The notes below the pieces were generated by a model. The model did not search any database. It was not told where the DNA came from and was given only the letters and a program-made list of their open reading frames with translations. DNA of 23,236 bases, from the NCBI GenBank assembly GCA_947175805.1, contig CAMWOF010000005.1, positions 1 to 23,236 of the forward strand, written 5' to 3'. Both the position numbers and the translations under genes were made by a program. Numbering within the stretch: the stretch's first letter is position 1; every line of letters begins with the position of its first letter. The DNA is from an uncultured Clostridiaceae bacterium. Lineage in GTDB: Bacteria; Bacillota; Clostridia; Lachnospirales; Lachnospiraceae. Positions 1 through 7,655 of this stretch are shown one piece after another.

Positions 1-171
1 GCGGGAGACATTGATGGGGCATCGTTGGCAAAGTCCTTCGATGGTATGAGCTGCGCATGGATTTAGGCGGCTGTAAACGAGGCGTTGCTCTCGGCTCGGG
101 CAAGGCAGTCGGAGGAAGTGGCAGAAGAGGATTTCGAGACCGGTATCAAGCGGCTGCGGGGAAAAGGATAA
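1..171 (+). pseudogene. 3' remnant of an AAA-family ATPase gene, broken by an in-frame stop
   Basis: Frame 1 is open from the window edge except for a TAG at 64-66, and ends at TAA 169-171. The translation on either side (SLAKSFDGMSCAWI, stop, AAVNEALLSARARQ, then EEDFETGIKRL) reads like the C-terminal lid of an AAA ATPase, where a 'GxSxADIxxxVNEAxLxARR...EDFExAI' pattern is usual. A single C-to-T change of a CAG codon would explain the stop; alternatively a +2 and a +1 insertion in GCATGGATTTAGGCG would turn an expected A-D-L-A-A into the present reading. The 5' part lies outside the window, so whether an intact upstream domain survives cannot be said. The family assignment rests on about 55 residues only. 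Confidence 0.5.
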
Positions 172-226
172 AACTATACAAAATATGATATCTATATGGG
201 GAAACAAAATATTAAATCTATAATTA

Positions 227-255
227 TTGTAATGACCCCATAATTATGATAAGAT
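227..255 (+). promoter_or_regulatory. Probable sigma-A promoter for the HD-GYP gene, with palindrome in the spacer
   Basis: TTGTAA (227-232) is followed after 17 bp by TAAGAT (250-255), with an extended -10 TG at 247-248. The spacer holds a perfect 10-bp palindrome CATAATTATG (239-248), a possible operator. The roughly 85-base leader down to the GTG start shows only a weak CGCAG/CTGCG hairpin near 295-313 and no riboswitch that I recognise. The rest of the 172-345 gap is AT-rich. Confidence 0.45.
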
Positions 256-345
256 TATGAAAATATATGGATATTTTCGGTTTCAGTCTTTCGCAGTATT
301 TATTGCTGCGTAGGATTTGATTTAGTACGAAAAGGGGGACTCACT

Positions 346-1770
346 GTGCAAAGGAAAATCAGCAAACCACTTTTGATTAGTGTGGTTGTTCTGCCGATTT
401 TGATTATCGTCGGTATGACGTTGCTTTTTATTCAAAATCACCAATATAATACCCGTGAAAGGGTACATAGTTTTGCGGACGGCAGACGGGAGGGGACTGC
501 ATTTGTCTTTGATGATATTACGGTAGATATTGTCACAAGAGGAGGAGATAGCGGCTCATGGATGAATAATCCTGTTTTAGATCCTCAAGGCAATGTTCTT
601 TATAAGGAGTCTGTAGGTACAATCTATGAGCTGGTAGTAATCAATAATTCTTCTGATACCATTACCGACTGGAAGGCTGTCGTATATATTCCCGAGGAAA
701 TGTGTGTAACCAATACATGGAATGGAGACTATGAATATCATCAGAACGTAAATTCAGGAAATGAAAGTGTACAGAGCCTTGACCTTGCAGAGTATACCAT
801 GTATGTCATCAACCTTGAACATTTTATGACATCTTCCGGTCCTATGGTTCGGTTGTATGAGGGAGATTATTTTGTATATTATCCTGATGTAGTGTCAGGT
901 GAAATGCCTATCGCTCCAAAACCGGAAGACACAGATAAGGAAAGCAGTGTCAGAATAGGTTTTATCATGTATATTCCGGAAAAGAATATTGATTATGTAG
1001 CGGATTTTTCCAAGGGAGAGATACGCTACCATCTGCATACCAGTATTTTTAATAGTCCGCTTTTCTGGGTGCTTTGTGTAGCAATGATTATCTGGACCAG
1101 TTGTTTCCTTGCAATGATTATTGTAAAGGTCAATCTGCGGCGTTTGATTGAACAGCAGAAACGGGATGAGAAGATTATTGAGCAGACCATGCAGACGATT
1201 GTCAATTTCATTGAAGCAAAGGATCCGTATACGAAAGGTCATTCCATGCGTGTTGCACAATATTCAAAGCTGCTTGCCGAGAGTATGGGATTTTCTGAGG
1301 CTGAATGTAAAAGCTTTTATTATATTGCCTTGATGCATGATTGTGGAAAGCTGTACATACCGGATAATATCCTTACCAAACCGGGCAAGCTTACCGATGA
1401 GGAGTATGAAATCATGAAAAAGCATACTATTTTCGGTGAAGAACTCCTTCGGGACTTTACTATAATTGAGGATATTGGTATGGGTGCGTTGTGCCACCAT
1501 GAACGCTATGATGGCAACGGTTATCCCAATGGACTTGCAGGTGAAGATATTCCGGTTATAGCCCGTCTTATCTGCATATCAGATGCTTTTGATGCAATGA
1601 ATAGCTGCCGCTGTTATCGGAAAAATCTGACACCTGATGTCATTTTTAATGAGCTTAAGAATAACAAGGGAAAACAGTTTGATCCTGTTATGATTGACCA
1701 TTTGCTTAAGCTTATCGAAAGTGGAGTAATCTCCATATCAGACAATGAAGAGGATGAAATGACCACGTGA
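346..1770 (+). CDS. Membrane HD-GYP domain protein (probable c-di-GMP phosphodiesterase) with CBM2-like outer domain
   Basis: Probably hydrolyses cyclic di-GMP in the cytoplasm in response to an extracellular cue. Residues 9-29 form a first membrane segment and 236-262 a second, leaving about 200 residues outside. That outer part contains YELVVINNSSDTITDWK (94-110) and a later TNTWNGDY, the pattern of a carbohydrate-binding module family 2-like beta sandwich. The cytoplasmic part has a short coiled coil and then an HD-GYP domain: H299, the HD pair H331-D332 (MHDCGK), H360, and HHERYDGNGYP at 384-394, all expected metal and GYP positions intact. Start is GTG at 346, set 7 bases after AAGGGGG (332-338). 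It is transcribed alone, since a strong promoter follows directly. The enzymatic class is well supported; the sugar-binding role of the outer domain is inference. Confidence 0.9.
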   Translation: MQRKISKPLLISVVVLPILIIVGMTLLFIQNHQYNTRERVHSFADGRREGTAFVFDDITVDIVTRGGDSGSWMNNPVLDPQGNVLYKESVGTIYELVVINNSSDTITDWKAVVYIPEEMCVTNTWNGDYEYHQNVNSGNESVQSLDLAEYTMYVINLEHFMTSSGPMVRLYEGDYFVYYPDVVSGEMPIAPKPEDTDKESSVRIGFIMYIPEKNIDYVADFSKGEIRYHLHTSIFNSPLFWVLCVAMIIWTSCFLAMIIVKVNLRRLIEQQKRDEKIIEQTMQTIVNFIEAKDPYTKGHSMRVAQYSKLLAESMGFSEAECKSFYYIALMHDCGKLYIPDNILTKPGKLTDEEYEIMKKHTIFGEELLRDFTIIEDIGMGALCHHERYDGNGYPNGLAGEDIPVIARLICISDAFDAMNSCRCYRKNLTPDVIFNELKNNKGKQFDPVMIDHLLKLIESGVISISDNEEDEMTT

Positions 1771-1779
1771 TTTTATCTA

Positions 1780-1808
1780 TTGACATGCTTAAGATGTTAT
1801 GCTATATT
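1780..1808 (+). promoter_or_regulatory. Strong sigma-A promoter of the GntR/ABC operon
   Basis: Perfect TTGACA (1780-1785), 17-bp spacer, TATATT (1803-1808). Transcription would start near 1815, just before the inverted repeat at 1818-1841. Confidence 0.75.
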
Positions 1809-1817
1809 CATATCAAA

Positions 1818-1841
1818 GGTTAGTTACTTGAATAACTAACC
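1818..1841 (+). promoter_or_regulatory. Perfect inverted repeat, likely operator of the GntR regulator
   Basis: GGTTAGTTA (1818-1826) and TAACTAACC (1833-1841) are perfect 9-bp arms around CTTGAA. It covers the predicted transcription start of the operon whose first gene is a GntR-family repressor. GntR operators are typically palindromes with GT...AC half-sites, so autorepression is the natural reading. As RNA it could also fold as a hairpin, but no T-run follows, so it is not a terminator. Confidence 0.65.
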
Positions 1842-1873
1842 GTCTAACGAGCGGTGAAAGGAAAGTGGCGCAC

Positions 1874-2254
1874 ATGCAGTTTGACGAGACGTCGTTGACA
1901 CCCATTTTCATACAGGTTGCACAGTGGCTGGAGGATGAGATTTTAAAGGGCCACATTCTTGAGGAGGAGCAGGTACCCTCCACGAACCAGTTTGCAGCTG
2001 TGTACCGAATGAACCCTGCCACCGCAAGGAAGGGCTTTTCCCTGCTGGTAGAGGAAGGAATCCTCTATAAGAAGCGGGGCATCGGCATGTTTGTCAGCAC
2101 CGGAGCAAAGGAAAAAATCAGAAAACGAAAACGGGAGCGGTTTATCCGGGAATCTGTAGCCTTGCTGATGCAGGAGGCGGAAAAGCTGGGAATTACCGGT
2201 GACGAGGTGATTGAGATAATTCAAGGCTACATGGAAAAGGCGGCGGATACTTAA
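1874..2254 (+). CDS. GntR-family (YtrA-type) transcriptional regulator
   Basis: About 126 residues: an N-terminal winged helix (TPIFIQVAQWLEDEIL, then PSTNQFAAVYRMNPATARKGF, then GILYKKRGIGMFV) and a short helical tail, which is the size and layout of the YtrA subfamily. These usually sit first in an ABC-transporter operon and repress it, as here: the ATPase gene starts 26 bases after the stop. I place the start at ATG 1874 because MQFDETSLTPIFIQ matches family N-termini and AAAGGA (1857-1862) lies 11 bases upstream; an in-frame GTG at 1865 is only 2 bases from that site. The inverted repeat just upstream is the likely binding site. The inducing signal is unknown; relatives respond to cell-envelope antibiotics. 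Confidence 0.88.
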   Translation: MQFDETSLTPIFIQVAQWLEDEILKGHILEEEQVPSTNQFAAVYRMNPATARKGFSLLVEEGILYKKRGIGMFVSTGAKEKIRKRKRERFIRESVALLMQEAEKLGITGDEVIEIIQGYMEKAADT

Positions 2255-2280
2255 TTTTTGGGAAGGGAGCAGCATGGTAT

Positions 2281-3159
2281 ATGAAAGCGATAGAATGTAA
2301 AAATATTTCAAAGCGATTTGCTGATGTACAGGCATTAGATGATGTGAGCTTTGTTATGGAAGCGGGAGGTATCTATGCGTTGCTTGGAAGGAACGGCGCG
2401 GGAAAGACAACACTGTTAAACTGTATCTGTACGAGGTATGTACCCGACAACGGCGAGGTGTTTTTGCAGGAGGAGCCTGCAGTGGAGAATCCCAGGGTGC
2501 TCGGTGATATTTGTTTTATGACAGAGCACATAGATGAATTTGATTTATATGCTGTCAAGAGAATTTTGAAAATGGCAGCCGCATTTTATCCGAAGTGGGA
2601 CGAGGCGCGTGTTGAGCAGCTGCTTACACTGTTTCAGATTCGCCGGAAGGACATTTATGCGGCGTTGTCAAAGGGGCGCCAGGCGGCATTAGGATTTATT
2701 ATTGGTGTGTGCAGCGGATGCAGCGTTGTGCTGTTTGATGAAATCTATTCCGGCATGGATGCGGTGGCCAGAAAGCAGATGTATGAGCTTTTGCTGGAGG
2801 AGCAGGAGAGACAGCCGAGAACCTTTGTGATATCTACCCACTTAATTGAGGAGATGGCAGGCTTATTTACAGATGTGGTCATGCTCGACCGAGGCAGCGT
2901 GATTTTGGCGGATGATATGGAAACGATACACGGACGCTCCTACAAATGTGTGGGCAGGGAGGAGCACAAGGCGCATCTGGAGGGGAAGAACATTTTGTCC
3001 GTACAGACCGTGGGTTCCGTTACCGAGTATATGATATACGACGATTTTGCAGAGGAGGAGCTTTTAAAGCTTCGCAAGCAGGGGATGTCGGTGACTGCCA
3101 TGACGCTGCAGGAGTTATTCATTGCGTATACAGCGGAGCCGCTGCAGGTGACTAAATAG
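2281..3159 (+). CDS. ABC transporter ATP-binding protein (YtrB-like)
   Basis: Energises transport by the two membrane proteins encoded downstream. Walker A is GRNGAGKTT (36-44), Walker B is VVLFDE (149-154) with the catalytic Glu, and the H-loop His is in STH (185-187). Two positions are off-consensus: the signature reads LSKGR (about 129-133) instead of LSGGQ, and the Q-loop position reads FMTEH, with no Gln. Both variants are known from the YtrB/EcsA-like branch, in which ATPases pair with small multispanning permeases. The C-terminal 80 residues (from about 215) form the extra domain typical of this branch. ATG 2281 follows GGAAGGGAG (2261-2269). Substrate cannot be predicted. Confidence 0.88.
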   Translation: MKAIECKNISKRFADVQALDDVSFVMEAGGIYALLGRNGAGKTTLLNCICTRYVPDNGEVFLQEEPAVENPRVLGDICFMTEHIDEFDLYAVKRILKMAAAFYPKWDEARVEQLLTLFQIRRKDIYAALSKGRQAALGFIIGVCSGCSVVLFDEIYSGMDAVARKQMYELLLEEQERQPRTFVISTHLIEEMAGLFTDVVMLDRGSVILADDMETIHGRSYKCVGREEHKAHLEGKNILSVQTVGSVTEYMIYDDFAEEELLKLRKQGMSVTAMTLQELFIAYTAEPLQVTK

Positions 3160-3180
3160 TTGATAAATGTTGGGAGTGAG

Positions 3181-3684
3181 ATGATGGAGATTTTACGGGG
3201 AAACATATTGGTGCTTACCTCCTTGGCCATGCTAATAGTGTATTTTTTTATATGGTGCAAGCTGGATGATTCAGGACTCCATACAAGGTTTTGCTTTTAC
3301 AGAAGGAAGAATCTTTTGTATCTGGTGAAAAGGGGATGCTGTCTTTCTCTGTTATGCACGGCAGCGTCTGTTTTCACACACGGATTGTTGTGCTTTTTTC
3401 TGAAGGCGCCGAAGATAACGCCTGCCGGAGTATGCTATCTCCTCCTGTTATACATGGCGGTGAGTGCGGTGCTTATCATGGCGCTGGCCGGGCGCAACGT
3501 AATCGCAGTGCTTGCGTTGGTGAGCGGATTGTTTCTATATGTTTTTGTGATAATGCTGATTATTATCGTGGCAAAGCTTTCACTTGATTGTTATATGGCA
3601 GTGCTGTCCGCCGTTATGTTTTTTGCGGCTGCTTGCTTTGGAATGAATACTTGTGTGGGATATCGAAGGTGGGATGTACAATGA
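3181..3684 (+). CDS. Small polytopic membrane protein, probable ABC permease subunit
   Basis: About 167 residues with roughly five hydrophobic segments (about 8-26, 52-73, 81-103, 107-131, 137-155) and basic loops (RRKNLLYLVKR) that put the N-terminal loop in the cytoplasm. No family motif was recognised; the role as a permease subunit follows from its place between an ABC ATPase and a second membrane protein. Start chosen at ATG 3181 or 3184, which follow GGGAG (3172-3176); a TTG at 3160 is in frame but has no ribosome binding site. The stop overlaps the next start as ATGA (3681-3684), so the two are translationally coupled. Confidence 0.7.
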   Translation: MMEILRGNILVLTSLAMLIVYFFIWCKLDDSGLHTRFCFYRRKNLLYLVKRGCCLSLLCTAASVFTHGLLCFFLKAPKITPAGVCYLLLLYMAVSAVLIMALAGRNVIAVLALVSGLFLYVFVIMLIIIVAKLSLDCYMAVLSAVMFFAAACFGMNTCVGYRRWDVQ

Positions 3685-4408
3685 ATCAAAAGCTGTTAAA
3701 ATACCAATTGCCCAGAGAGGCATTCAATATGATAGCCATATCTGCGGTTCTGGTGGCGGTGTGTCTGACATGCAATTTGTTTTTTAAGCTGGCTGAGAGC
3801 GTTTCCAGCATGGATTATCTGATTCCGATGTGGCTGATTCTATTTTGTAATGATAATGTAGGACTGGGGGACATTCAGAGATATGCGGTGTTCGGATTTT
3901 CCAGAAAGCAGTTTTTTAAATACCGTGCACTATGCATGGGTATGTGTTCGGTGATTGCTGCACTGGGACGCAGCCTGCTGCGGAGCTGTTGTTTTGAGAC
4001 TTACATAGCAGAGTATATTGCCGATGAGGTAGAGCATGCAGCGCAGATGCAGCCGGTGCCCTTTATTCTGCTGCTGTTGACGGATATTTGTTTCTTTTTT
4101 TCAATCTATATGGTTTTGATGATTGACCGCTCCACAAGGCTGCAGACATTGATGTGGTTTTCCTCCCGCCGAATGAGCGAGACAGGAAAGAAAAATGGAA
4201 AAAAACACCCTGTTATCAGACTGTTTGGGCAATTTGCTGGCTGGTAGTTATGGTAGTCGTAATATGCGTGGAGCAGGATATTCACATGAACCAGATGATA
4301 AAGGGATTGCCATACCAGTGCGGTGTGCTGGGCCTCATGGCAGCCGTGGCAGCAGTTTTGTATTTTTTAGCAAGATGGCGGTATCAGCCCAGATATATAG
4401 AGTTGTGA
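3681..4408 (+). pseudogene. ABC-2-type permease gene split by a -1 frameshift at an A7 heptamer
   Basis: From ATG 3681 (ATGA overlap) the 0 frame gives 188 residues and stops at TAG 4245-4247, after hydrophobic segments near 15-35, 84-100 and 125-147 and the FGFSRKQFFKYR loop seen in many ABC-2 permeases. The missing C-terminal half continues in the -1 frame to TGA 4406-4408: 67 residues with two clear membrane segments (VWAICWLVVMVVVICVE and CGVLGLMAAVAAVLYFLA) and a basic end. Joining at A AAA AAA (4199-4205) gives a 242-residue protein. It is either a disrupted gene (one A lost from an A8 run), a programmed or transcriptional slippage product, or a sequence error. Typed as pseudogene for lack of proof of recoding; the full permease reading is well supported. 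Confidence 0.75.
4199..4205 (+). other. Slippery heptamer A_AAA_AAA at the permease frameshift
   Basis: In the 0 frame the codons are GGA-AAA-AAA-CAC, so the seven As sit in exact X_XXY_YYZ phase for a -1 slip and the next codon becomes ACA of the open -1 frame. I saw no strong stem-loop or pseudoknot in the next 40 bases and no clear Shine-Dalgarno stimulator at the usual distance upstream. Confidence 0.6.
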
Positions 4409-4433
4409 CAGATGGCAATATAGACAGTATGGA

Positions 4434-4462
4434 TTGACTAATTATGAATGGTATAGTACACT
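4434..4462 (+). promoter_or_regulatory. Probable promoter of the lipoprotein gene
   Basis: TTGACT (4434-4439), 17-bp spacer, TACACT (4457-4462), about 70 bases before the lipoprotein start. No terminator separates it from the ABC operon, so read-through is also possible. Confidence 0.5.
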
Positions 4463-4531
4463 AGCTATGCGTCGCAGGAAAGAAAATCTATAAATAAATT
4501 ATATATAAAAAAAGAAGGGAAGGGATTATGT

Positions 4532-5608
4532 ATGAAGCTTACAAAGGGAAAGAGGTTATTGTTAACGCTTATCCTAGGCATGTTTGCAGTTGGATTTACC
4601 GGGTGTAGCGAGGCGGTCAGGACAAATGTGACTTTTACGTCGGAGAACACAGCGGAGTATAAGTTTACCCAGGGCGTGGATCAGGCTACATTAGCAATTC
4701 TTGCCGAGATGGAAGGGAAGACAGTGGATGAGATGAAGCAGGAGTATGCTCAAATGGGCTATGAGGTCACCGATGAGATGATTGATAATACGACTTATTT
4801 TATGATTTCAATGTCAGGCAGCGGAACCCTGTCAGAGGTAGAGACTGCTTTTGCAGAAAACATGGGCTATGAAAAGGTATGCTTAAATCAAAAGATGTTT
4901 TATGCATACTATAATGTTGAGAGCGCTACGATGAGCGGGGCTGGGAAAGCTATGACATCCGCCGAAATGGCAGAGCTTTGCCGGCTTGCCGGGGCAGACG
5001 ATATGGATGGCATGAATATGAACATCCGTCAGGAGTTTTCAGTGACCTTTGCTGCCCCGGTAGTAAAGACAAACGGCAGCGTTGACCCGGCAAATCCAAA
5101 CTGTGTCACATGGGTGTATACGGATGCACAGAAGTCAAAGGCGTTTTATGCCATGACCGCTGCTGCTGATGGCACGGCAAAAGTAACTTCCGTAAAGAAT
5201 AAGAAGAACTATAAGAAGAATGTGACAATTAAGGTGGCGAAAGCCGGAAGTCTTGCAAAGCTGACCTTAGACGGCAAGGCAGTCAAGCCGGGTAAGGTGG
5301 TTAAAACGAACGGACAGCATGAGCTTATTTGCTGGTCCTTAGACGGCAAGGTGCAAAAGTTAAAATTTGTCATTGACAAAAAGAAACCGATTATCTACGG
5401 CGCAAAGAATGGTAAGACATATAAAAGGGCTGTCACATTGTCCTTTGAGGACTTACATTCCGGCATTGCTTCGGTAACGGTAAACGGCAAGAAAATTTCT
5501 GCTAAAAAGTATGAGGGTTATACTGTAAAAAAGAACGGAACCTATAAGGTTGTCATCAAGGATAAGGCAGGCAACCAGCGTTCCATAACATTTAAGATTA
5601 AGCGATAA
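4532..5608 (+). CDS. Lipoprotein with C-terminal bacterial Ig-like domains
   Basis: A 358-residue surface lipoprotein of unknown function. The N-terminus is KLTKGKR, a hydrophobic stretch, then a lipobox-like F-T-G-C with the lipidated Cys at 25. Residues 30-200 are a soluble domain rich in Met and acidic residues that I do not recognise. Residues about 218-284 and 287-358 look like two tandem beta domains; the second has the Ig-like repeat signature DLHSGIASVTVNGKK and NGTYKVVIKDKAGNQ, common in Gram-positive surface proteins, and the first is a shorter, divergent version. The region is Lys-rich, suggesting contact with anionic wall polymers (inference). ATG 4532 lies 6 bases after GAAGGGAAGGGA. 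It follows the ABC operon but has its own promoter and a terminator directly behind. Confidence 0.8.
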   Translation: MKLTKGKRLLLTLILGMFAVGFTGCSEAVRTNVTFTSENTAEYKFTQGVDQATLAILAEMEGKTVDEMKQEYAQMGYEVTDEMIDNTTYFMISMSGSGTLSEVETAFAENMGYEKVCLNQKMFYAYYNVESATMSGAGKAMTSAEMAELCRLAGADDMDGMNMNIRQEFSVTFAAPVVKTNGSVDPANPNCVTWVYTDAQKSKAFYAMTAAADGTAKVTSVKNKKNYKKNVTIKVAKAGSLAKLTLDGKAVKPGKVVKTNGQHELICWSLDGKVQKLKFVIDKKKPIIYGAKNGKTYKRAVTLSFEDLHSGIASVTVNGKKISAKKYEGYTVKKNGTYKVVIKDKAGNQRSITFKIKR

Positions 5609-5640
5609 ACCAATATACCTTTAAGCGTGTTAAAAAATAG

Positions 5641-5688
5641 AAGGGCTGCGCACTGGCCGATGAAAACCGGTTGGTGCACAGCCCTTTT
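5641..5688 (+). terminator. Strong intrinsic terminator after the lipoprotein gene
   Basis: 19-bp stem (5641-5659 with 5668-5686) containing one C/A mismatch and three G-U pairs, 8-base loop, TTTT tail. An A-rich run before it (5631-5637) gives it some bidirectional character. Confidence 0.85.
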
Positions 5689-5766
5689 CGTGCCCGCAAT
5701 TACTCTGGAAAAGACTGAGATAAGCTATACATTTTGCACAAAAAAACAAAAATGGGGCTTTTCATG

Positions 5767-5795
5767 TTACATAGGACAGTGTTTTGTAGTAAAAT
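5767..5795 (+). promoter_or_regulatory. Possible promoter of the fapA-receiver/hybrid kinase operon
   Basis: TTACAT (5767-5772), 17-bp spacer, TAAAAT (5790-5795). The surrounding 5689-5838 stretch is AT-rich and contains no other gene. Confidence 0.4.
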
Positions 5796-5838
5796 AAAAA
5801 AGTATATTAATGTCAAACGTAATATGAAGATTAAAATG

Positions 5839-5853
5839 GTCGGCGCAACCGAC
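5839..5853 (+). promoter_or_regulatory. Small hairpin in the leader of the FapA-receiver gene
   Basis: GTCGG-CGCAA-CCGAC: five perfect GC-rich pairs closing a CGCAA pentaloop, 8 bases before the TGGGGG ribosome binding site. It stands out in an AT-rich leader. It could stabilise the 5' end or modulate translation; I do not recognise a riboswitch class. Confidence 0.35.
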
Positions 5854-5872
5854 ATATGCTGGGGGTATTGTG

Positions 5873-7579
5873 ATGATAGAGGTAAAGATAAGTGCAGATG
5901 GTATGCTTGCAGAGGTGGCAGTGCAGCCGGAGGAAGGGGAAATCATCAGTACAGATTCCATTCTTGCTGCAATTAATATAGAAGGTGTACAGGCAGGAAT
6001 TGATGAAAAGGCAATAAAGGAGATTGTAGAGGAAAAGCTATACGGGCAGTATGTTACAGTGGCAAAAGGTAAGCCGGCGGTTGACGGAAAGGACGGATAC
6101 TATGAGTACTTTTTTGCCGTAAATGCGGGCAAGGGTGTGCCAAGGATTCGTGAGGATGGCTCTGTAGATTATTCCAGGGTAATTACGAACGTAAGCGAGG
6201 GGGATTTGGTGGCAGAATACCATCCTCATACCAACGGTGTTTTTGGCTATAACGTATATGCAACCATGCTTCCGCCGGTGAAGGGCAAGGCGCTTAATCC
6301 GTTCAGAGTGAAGGATGTGAGGCAGGATGAGAACCGCTACTATGCTGAGAAAAGCGGCTTTGTATCCATTGATGATCATACACTGGCGATTCATAATGTA
6401 TTGGAAATCAAAGGTGATGCAGATTATACAATGGGCAATATCTCCTTTAACGGGGATATCCATGTGATGGGTAATATACTGCCCGGTATAGAGGTCCGGG
6501 CAAAGGGCTCTGTCATTGTGGACGGCGTTGTGGGAGATTCTAAGGTTTATGCAGGAAAGGATGTTATTATCGGCAATGGGATTCATGGCAAGGGAGAGGG
6601 AACTACTTATGTGGAGGCAGAAGGCTGTCTAAAGACAAATTTTGCAAGCCATGCCCATATTCGTGTGGGGGGAAATGTAGAGCTGAATTACTCGGTCGGC
6701 TCAGAGATTGAGGCGGAGGGCATGGTGACGGTCACCGGCGATAAGGGGGCTATCATAGGCGGGACTGTACTGGCGGTCAAGGGTGTAGAGGCGAAGGTAT
6801 ACGGAAACGACTTTGGGATTCTCACAGAGATTAATGTCGGCTACAGTAAAAAGACAAAGGAAGCCTTGATGTTTCACAAAAAGCAGTTACAGGAGATGGA
6901 GGAATCGCTTGCAACTTATTCTCCGGGCGAGCAGCCTGCATACCTGGTAAAAATGATAAATGTGGCAAAAAAACAAATTTGGGAGATGGAGCATAAGCAG
7001 ATGGAGGATAAAACCTCGCCTGCAATCATCCATGACCAAATATATCCCGGAGTACGCATAAGGCTGGGTGGGCTGCTTGCGACGGATATGACGGGGCGGC
7101 AGAACATTGAGCTGCGAAATATCAAGAACCGCATTTACTGTAAGCGTGTAGGCACATTTTCCCGAGCTGAGATTGCGGTGGGCATCGTGGAACGGGATGT
7201 GGAGGAGCTGACAAGGGAAAAACCGCATGTGCTGGTCGTTGATGATGACGTGAGGATGCTGCGGACGATATACCAGATTTTGAAAAATGATTATCAGGTA
7301 TCCGTCACCAAGGGCGGCAGCGAGGCAAGGAAGTTTTTGTTGACAAATGAGGTCAAATTAATTCTTCTGGATTATATGATGCCAGACGAAAACGGCGTGG
7401 AGGTTTTAAAAAGCCTGCGGGTAAATGAGAGTACGGCGAAGATTCCGGTGGTCTTTCTGACGGGTCTGGATGATAAGAAAAAGATCATGGAATGTCTTTC
7501 GTTAAAGCCGGCCGGATATATCATGAAGCCGGTGGAGAGTGAAAAGTTAGTGACGAAGCTGAAGGCGATTTTGGGTTAG
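5873..7579 (+). CDS. FapA-family (DUF342) polymer-like protein fused to a C-terminal receiver domain
   Basis: The first 440 residues are a FapA/DUF342 protein: an N-terminal alpha/beta part, a right-handed beta-helix region built of repeated turns such as GDIHVMGNI, GSVIVDGVV, GKDVIIGNG and GGNVELN (about 170-310), then a coiled-coil helical hairpin (325-378) and more beta strands. Residues about 450-569 are a complete receiver: acidic DDD (458-460), phospho-acceptor D501 in LLDYMMPDENG, T531 and K553. FapA proteins are cytoplasmic scaffolding-type proteins of poorly known role; a fused receiver suggests phosphorylation control. Start is ATG 5873 (GTG 5870 in frame); TGGGGG lies 7 bases before it. 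The hybrid kinase 76 bases downstream, with no terminator between, is the obvious phosphodonor (inference). Confidence 0.88.
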   Translation: MIEVKISADGMLAEVAVQPEEGEIISTDSILAAINIEGVQAGIDEKAIKEIVEEKLYGQYVTVAKGKPAVDGKDGYYEYFFAVNAGKGVPRIREDGSVDYSRVITNVSEGDLVAEYHPHTNGVFGYNVYATMLPPVKGKALNPFRVKDVRQDENRYYAEKSGFVSIDDHTLAIHNVLEIKGDADYTMGNISFNGDIHVMGNILPGIEVRAKGSVIVDGVVGDSKVYAGKDVIIGNGIHGKGEGTTYVEAEGCLKTNFASHAHIRVGGNVELNYSVGSEIEAEGMVTVTGDKGAIIGGTVLAVKGVEAKVYGNDFGILTEINVGYSKKTKEALMFHKKQLQEMEESLATYSPGEQPAYLVKMINVAKKQIWEMEHKQMEDKTSPAIIHDQIYPGVRIRLGGLLATDMTGRQNIELRNIKNRIYCKRVGTFSRAEIAVGIVERDVEELTREKPHVLVVDDDVRMLRTIYQILKNDYQVSVTKGGSEARKFLLTNEVKLILLDYMMPDENGVEVLKSLRVNESTAKIPVVFLTGLDDKKKIMECLSLKPAGYIMKPVESEKLVTKLKAILG

Positions 7580-7655
7580 CTTCCGGTTTATGGATTACAT
7601 GGGTTGCCACAGAAGGGACTACGCTTGAAAACCGTATTTAGTTAGGAGTGAATCG

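Noticed and set aside
2274..2300. An 8-codon ORF (ATG 2274) between the GntR and ABC ATPase genes, overlapping the ATPase start
   Set aside because: It is only 4 bases from the ribosome binding site and reads through the ATPase start in another frame; best explained as chance.
3588..3680. Longer reading of the second permease from 3588
   Set aside because: It would overlap the upstream gene by almost 100 bases, while ATG 3681 gives the usual ATGA coupling.
4195..4437. 80-residue frame overlapping the permease frameshift
   Set aside because: Not hydrophobic and of ordinary shadow composition; the membrane segments lie in the 4154-4408 frame.
5689..5872. Possible c-di-GMP riboswitch before the FapA-receiver gene
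   Set aside because: The GEMM-I and GEMM-II core motifs are absent; only a simple 5-bp hairpin is present.
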